Shown here: positions 30,294 to 33,106 of the stretch, in pieces
Position numbering within the stretch: the first letter of the stretch is position 1
How the letters are laid out: every line of letters starts with the position of its first letter
Assembly: GCA_902779315.1 (NCBI GenBank)
Contig: CACZBC010000030.1
Location: 1 to 33,106, forward strand
Direction of reading: 5' to 3'
DNA: 33,106 nucleotides
Source: an uncultured Bacteroidales bacterium
GTDB lineage: Bacteria > Bacteroidota > Bacteroidia > Bacteroidales > Bacteroidaceae
Translations under genes and position numbers: made by a program
Notes under the pieces: generated by a model
The model's input: the letters and a program-made list of their open reading frames with translations, nothing else
Told to the model about the DNA's origin: nothing
The model's database searches: none

Positions 30294-33106
30294 TGATAAT
30301 AGCCGATTCCGCTTTGCCAATGATAGCCCGAAAGCTGCTGGGCTGGCTCTGTTGCAGAAGGACGAGGGGCCTTCAGGCAGATATATTCATAGTCTTTGTC
30401 TGCAGTAATCGTGTAACGGATATGGACTCTGTCGCCAGTCTTCAACGTATTGTTCTTGGTCTGAACCTCTCTGCGAATGGTCATACCTTCGCGATGGTTC
30501 TCCACTTCATCTGCAGGCAATTGGTATTGAGCATAGACTGCACCCCAAGCAAGGCCTTTCCCTTCAGTCTTTTGCTCAATAGAAAGTTCCTTTGCTTTGC
30601 TGACAGATTCAATCTGTTCGCGAACATAACCTGTGAAAGGCTTAGGCGGCTCGAGCTTTTTCACTTGATTGTTGTAAGAGACTCGACCTTTCCAATTGCC
30701 TCCCTCACTATGGAATCCGCTTTGCATCAAAGCATAGATGGCATCTGCAGACTGTTTCGGCTGCTCCCATTCCTGGGTTCGTTTCTGCTGGATAAGCCAT
30801 TCTGCCATCTTGGCGAGCAAGTCCGTTTCCTTCGGTTCGACAGTTCGAACGGCTTCCATCAGGTTGACATGAGTCTCGACTTTGCGGTCAATACTGGTAA
30901 AGCTACCTCCTGGATAAGCCAGATACATGCCGTCTGAATGACGAAGCAACTCGTGGATGCGAGGCATCAAAGCCTGTGCCTTCTTCTCCTCTCCTGCTCT
31001 CTTCAGCACGATTGCAGCAAGGGCTCGAGGTTCTCTGTCGAGGTCTTCGGCCTGTTTCTTCAAGAGAGAAAGGAGATATTGGGCATCGTCGTTCAGTTTG
31101 TTCCTATACATTATATATATATATAGGTAACGAAGTTCGGAAAGGGACAGAGTCGGATTCTTCTCTTTACGCAAGGTTTCGACCTCTTTATGCATGTCTT
31201 TTTCGAGGAAAGACATCGCTTTGTCGAGAATTTGACTTTCAGGAATCGACCATTCACCCTTGATGGCTCCAAGTCTTACCAACAGCGAAGCGACCTGCGA
31301 AGTCATCCAAACGCTACCACTCATACCAGGGAACCAACCGAAAGAGCCGTCCTGGTTTTGTCTTGCAGAAAGGGCTGAAAGCATTGTCATCCGTCTTTGT
31401 TCCTGATCCATCTCAGCGAAGAGCGAAGCCAGACGCTTTCTGCTTGCCTTTTGTTGCTGTGCTTCGAGCATCCAAGGCGTTTCGTTGAGGAGGATGTCAG
31501 CCAGTTGTTGGTTCTTGACAAGCGGGCTTTCCAAAGCTTTGGAATTCTCCTCGTTTGCCCAAACATCGATTGCCTCGCGAACATTCGGGTACTTGTGAGC
31601 GATATGATAGGCAATGCTACCACCATAATAAGCCGTTGCAACCGAGAGGACATCGCTGTGGACGGGAGCCGTCAACGATGGCAAAGCCTGCAAAGCAAGG
31701 TAGATTGGTTCTGCAACATGCTCAATGGTCAAGGTCTTGTTCATTGCTTTCGGATTGCCATTTGCAAAGAGACCATCGAGGTTGAGCGTCATTGTCGTAT
31801 CACCTCGAAGCAGATAAGTTCGCGTCTCTGTCACGTTTTGCATGTCGGACAAGACTGGCAAGTAACGCACTTCGCCATCGCTGCTGCCCTTGCCTTTCGC
31901 TATCCATTGAACGGCGAGAACAGGATGGTCGAGGGTTGCTTTGAGTGGCATATGATAGACAGCCTCCTTGCCTGGTTCGAGGTCGAACTTCACCTTCATT
32001 CGCTTGACGCCCCAATTGTCCTCAGCACAATAGACGTCGAGGATGGCTTCGCCTTTCTGATGCTTATCCGAGGCATTGCGAATGCTTGCAGTCAAGGTGG
32101 CTTCATCGCCATTACGCAAGAATCTTGGCAACGTCAACTCTGCCATCAATTCCTTCTTCGCCACAACAGTCTCTTGCCATTCTGCAGTCATCATGTCCTT
32201 TGTATGAGCCAAACCATGCAAATGCCACGAAGTGAGACCTTCTGGAAGGGTAAACTCAATCGAGGTCTGACCCTTACTGTCAGTCCTTAATTGCGGATAG
32301 AAGAAGGCAAGTTCTGACAGATTGGAACGGACATAAGCCGCCTCAACAACTTCTTCTTCCGCAGAAGTGCCACGAAGACGCATCGTTGTCTTGCCCAAAG
32401 CCGCTGAGTTCTGGACAATATCCAGCCCGGCAATCTGACCGTTGAGGGCTTCATCGACGAACTCAAACTCGAGCCCCTCCACATCTTTCATATTGAATTT
32501 CTGGACAGCTCCAGCATACTCGCGAGCAGGCACAGCAGCCATTTCGAAGACTCTATCTGCTTTGCCCAAGCCTTTCAACCGCATAGTCTTGCCGCCTCTC
32601 GTCATTTGAGTATCTTGGAAGAACGCTTCGTTCCACCTTGCAAAGTCATAATCTTCGTAAGGTAAAAGGTACAAAGGCAAGTTGAGTGCGACATAACGCT
32701 GCCTTACATACCAGTCGTAAGCCCTCACTTGAAGCAACACATTACGGTTGCAGCCACGATAAATGCCCAAATACATATTGTAAGGATACAGCGCGTCGAG
32801 CGAAGCATCATACATGCCAACCATGACATTTGCCGAAGCGGGGCTGCCGTCAGGTCGCGTCAAAGTCAGTTTCCAACGCTCTTTCTGACCTGGTTGCAAC
32901 TGGTCTCGGAAAGTGTCCCAACGCATCGTAAGCTTCGTATCGGGCTGTTCTAGGCTGAAATCGATTGTTTCCTGATGCATCTCGCCTTCGTTCATGAGCA
33001 TCAACGAGACTGAAAGATGATGGCGGAATCGCTCTTCGTAAGGTACTTCGAACATCGTTGCCTCATCGGAAAGATGGAGAATTGTGTCGCGAACTATGCC
33101 GTTCTC
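30233..33106 (-). CDS. Alpha-2-macroglobulin family protein, partial and frameshifted
   Basis: The frame is open through the window edge, so the N-terminal half is missing; about 957 residues are visible. Seen in order are MG-type beta domains (ERWKLTLTRPDGSPASANVMV) and a segment like a TonB-receptor plug (ALNGQIAGLDIVQNSAA, then LRGTS). The A2M central signature follows (LPEGLTSWHLHGLAHT, LTLPRFLRNGDEATL), then a helical thioester-domain fold with the terpenoid-cyclase-like NQDGSFGWFPG. No CxEQ thioester motif is seen; the expected position reads HSDVLSVATAYYGG. It is probably a periplasmic or surface lipoprotein trapping or inhibiting proteases. At about 30293 the frame shifts, and the protein ends wrongly as EEPMLLKRIGL. 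This could be a real mutation or a sequencing error. Confidence 0.85.
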   Translation of the reverse strand, partial: ENGIVRDTILHLSDEATMFEVPYEERFRHHLSVSLMLMNEGEMHQETIDFSLEQPDTKLTMRWDTFRDQLQPGQKERWKLTLTRPDGSPASANVMVGMYDASLDALYPYNMYLGIYRGCNRNVLLQVRAYDWYVRQRYVALNLPLYLLPYEDYDFARWNEAFFQDTQMTRGGKTMRLKGLGKADRVFEMAAVPAREYAGAVQKFNMKDVEGLEFEFVDEALNGQIAGLDIVQNSAALGKTTMRLRGTSAEEEVVEAAYVRSNLSELAFFYPQLRTDSKGQTSIEFTLPEGLTSWHLHGLAHTKDMMTAEWQETVVAKKELMAELTLPRFLRNGDEATLTASIRNASDKHQKGEAILDVYCAEDNWGVKRMKVKFDLEPGKEAVYHMPLKATLDHPVLAVQWIAKGKGSSDGEVRYLPVLSDMQNVTETRTYLLRGDTTMTLNLDGLFANGNPKAMNKTLTIEHVAEPIYLALQALPSLTAPVHSDVLSVATAYYGGSIAYHIAHKYPNVREAIDVWANEENSKALESPLVKNQQLADILLNETPWMLEAQQQKASRKRLASLFAEMDQEQRRMTMLSALSARQNQDGSFGWFPGMSGSVWMTSQVASLLVRLGAIKGEWSIPESQILDKAMSFLEKDMHKEVETLRKEKNPTLSLSELRYLYIYIMYRNKLNDDAQYLLSLLKKQAEDLDREPRALAAIVLKRAGEEKKAQALMPRIHELLRHSDGMYLAYPGGSFTSIDRKVETHVNLMEAVRTVEPKETDLLAKMAEWLIQQKRTQEWEQPKQSADAIYALMQSGFHSEGGNWKGRVSYNNQVKKLEPPKPFTGYVREQIESVSKAKELSIEQKTEGKGLAWGAVYAQYQLPADEVENHREGMTIRREVQTKNNTLKTGDRVHIRYTITADKDYEYICLKAPRPSATEPAQQLSGYHWQSGIGYYQGTSWTDCQEEPMLLKRIGL

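Overview
The window looks like a chromosome segment from a Prevotellaceae-type member of the Bacteroidales. The evidence is the Bacteroidota promoter signature (-7 box TAnnTTTG, -33 TTTG about 19 bp away) in front of many genes. There is also a GT3-type glycogen synthase, a GH5-GH43 fusion, short C-terminal sorting-like tails on secreted proteins, and a BT4734/VapE primase-helicase pair beside an HU-like gene. I saw no tRNA, rRNA, CRISPR array or complete insertion sequence.

Layout. (1) 1-7570 is an accessory region: an HU-like gene end, a VirE_N/VapE gene pair, a RhuM gene with an unknown coiled-coil partner, a structured non-coding leader, and an adenine methyltransferase/DUF262-HNH pair that looks like a restriction-modification or defence unit. 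(2) 7591-12196 holds a DUF3667 membrane protein and a large secreted GH5-GH43 enzyme. (3) 12432-18657 is a leftward operon: glycogen synthase, alpha-glucan phosphorylase, MATE exporter, trmO. (4) 18781-23051 is a rightward four-gene operon: a small protein, a tetraheme NapC-like cytochrome fused to a SUMF1 domain, a Tat-lipoprotein Gfo/Idh/MocA oxidoreductase and a Tat-lipoprotein TIM-barrel protein. (5) 23199-24754 is a leftward pair of secreted proteins, one with a type I dockerin-like module. (6) 24843-29938 is a leftward group: a multidomain SGNH esterase, a PD-(D/E)XK nuclease-like protein and a small J-domain protein. (7) 30132-33106 is the C-terminal part of an alpha-2-macroglobulin family protein with a frameshift near its end.

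The most unusual signals are non-coding. Three intergenic arrays (12315-12424, 23083-23192, 30001-30110) each consist of five 22-bp units, 110 bp in all. They belong to one repeat family, each lies just after an operon's last stop codon in antisense orientation, and each sits where no ordinary T-tailed terminator is visible. Separately, the roughly 215-nt leader before the methyltransferase folds on paper into a chain of hairpins ending in a terminator. Its apical loop is a 10-nt perfect complement of the methyltransferase start region. The RhuM 5' leader is duplicated in front of the next gene. Convergent pairs of CCTRCAC boxes flank an AT-rich stretch beside the VapE gene.

All assignments come from reading the sequence and from family knowledge. 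No database search or folding program was run.
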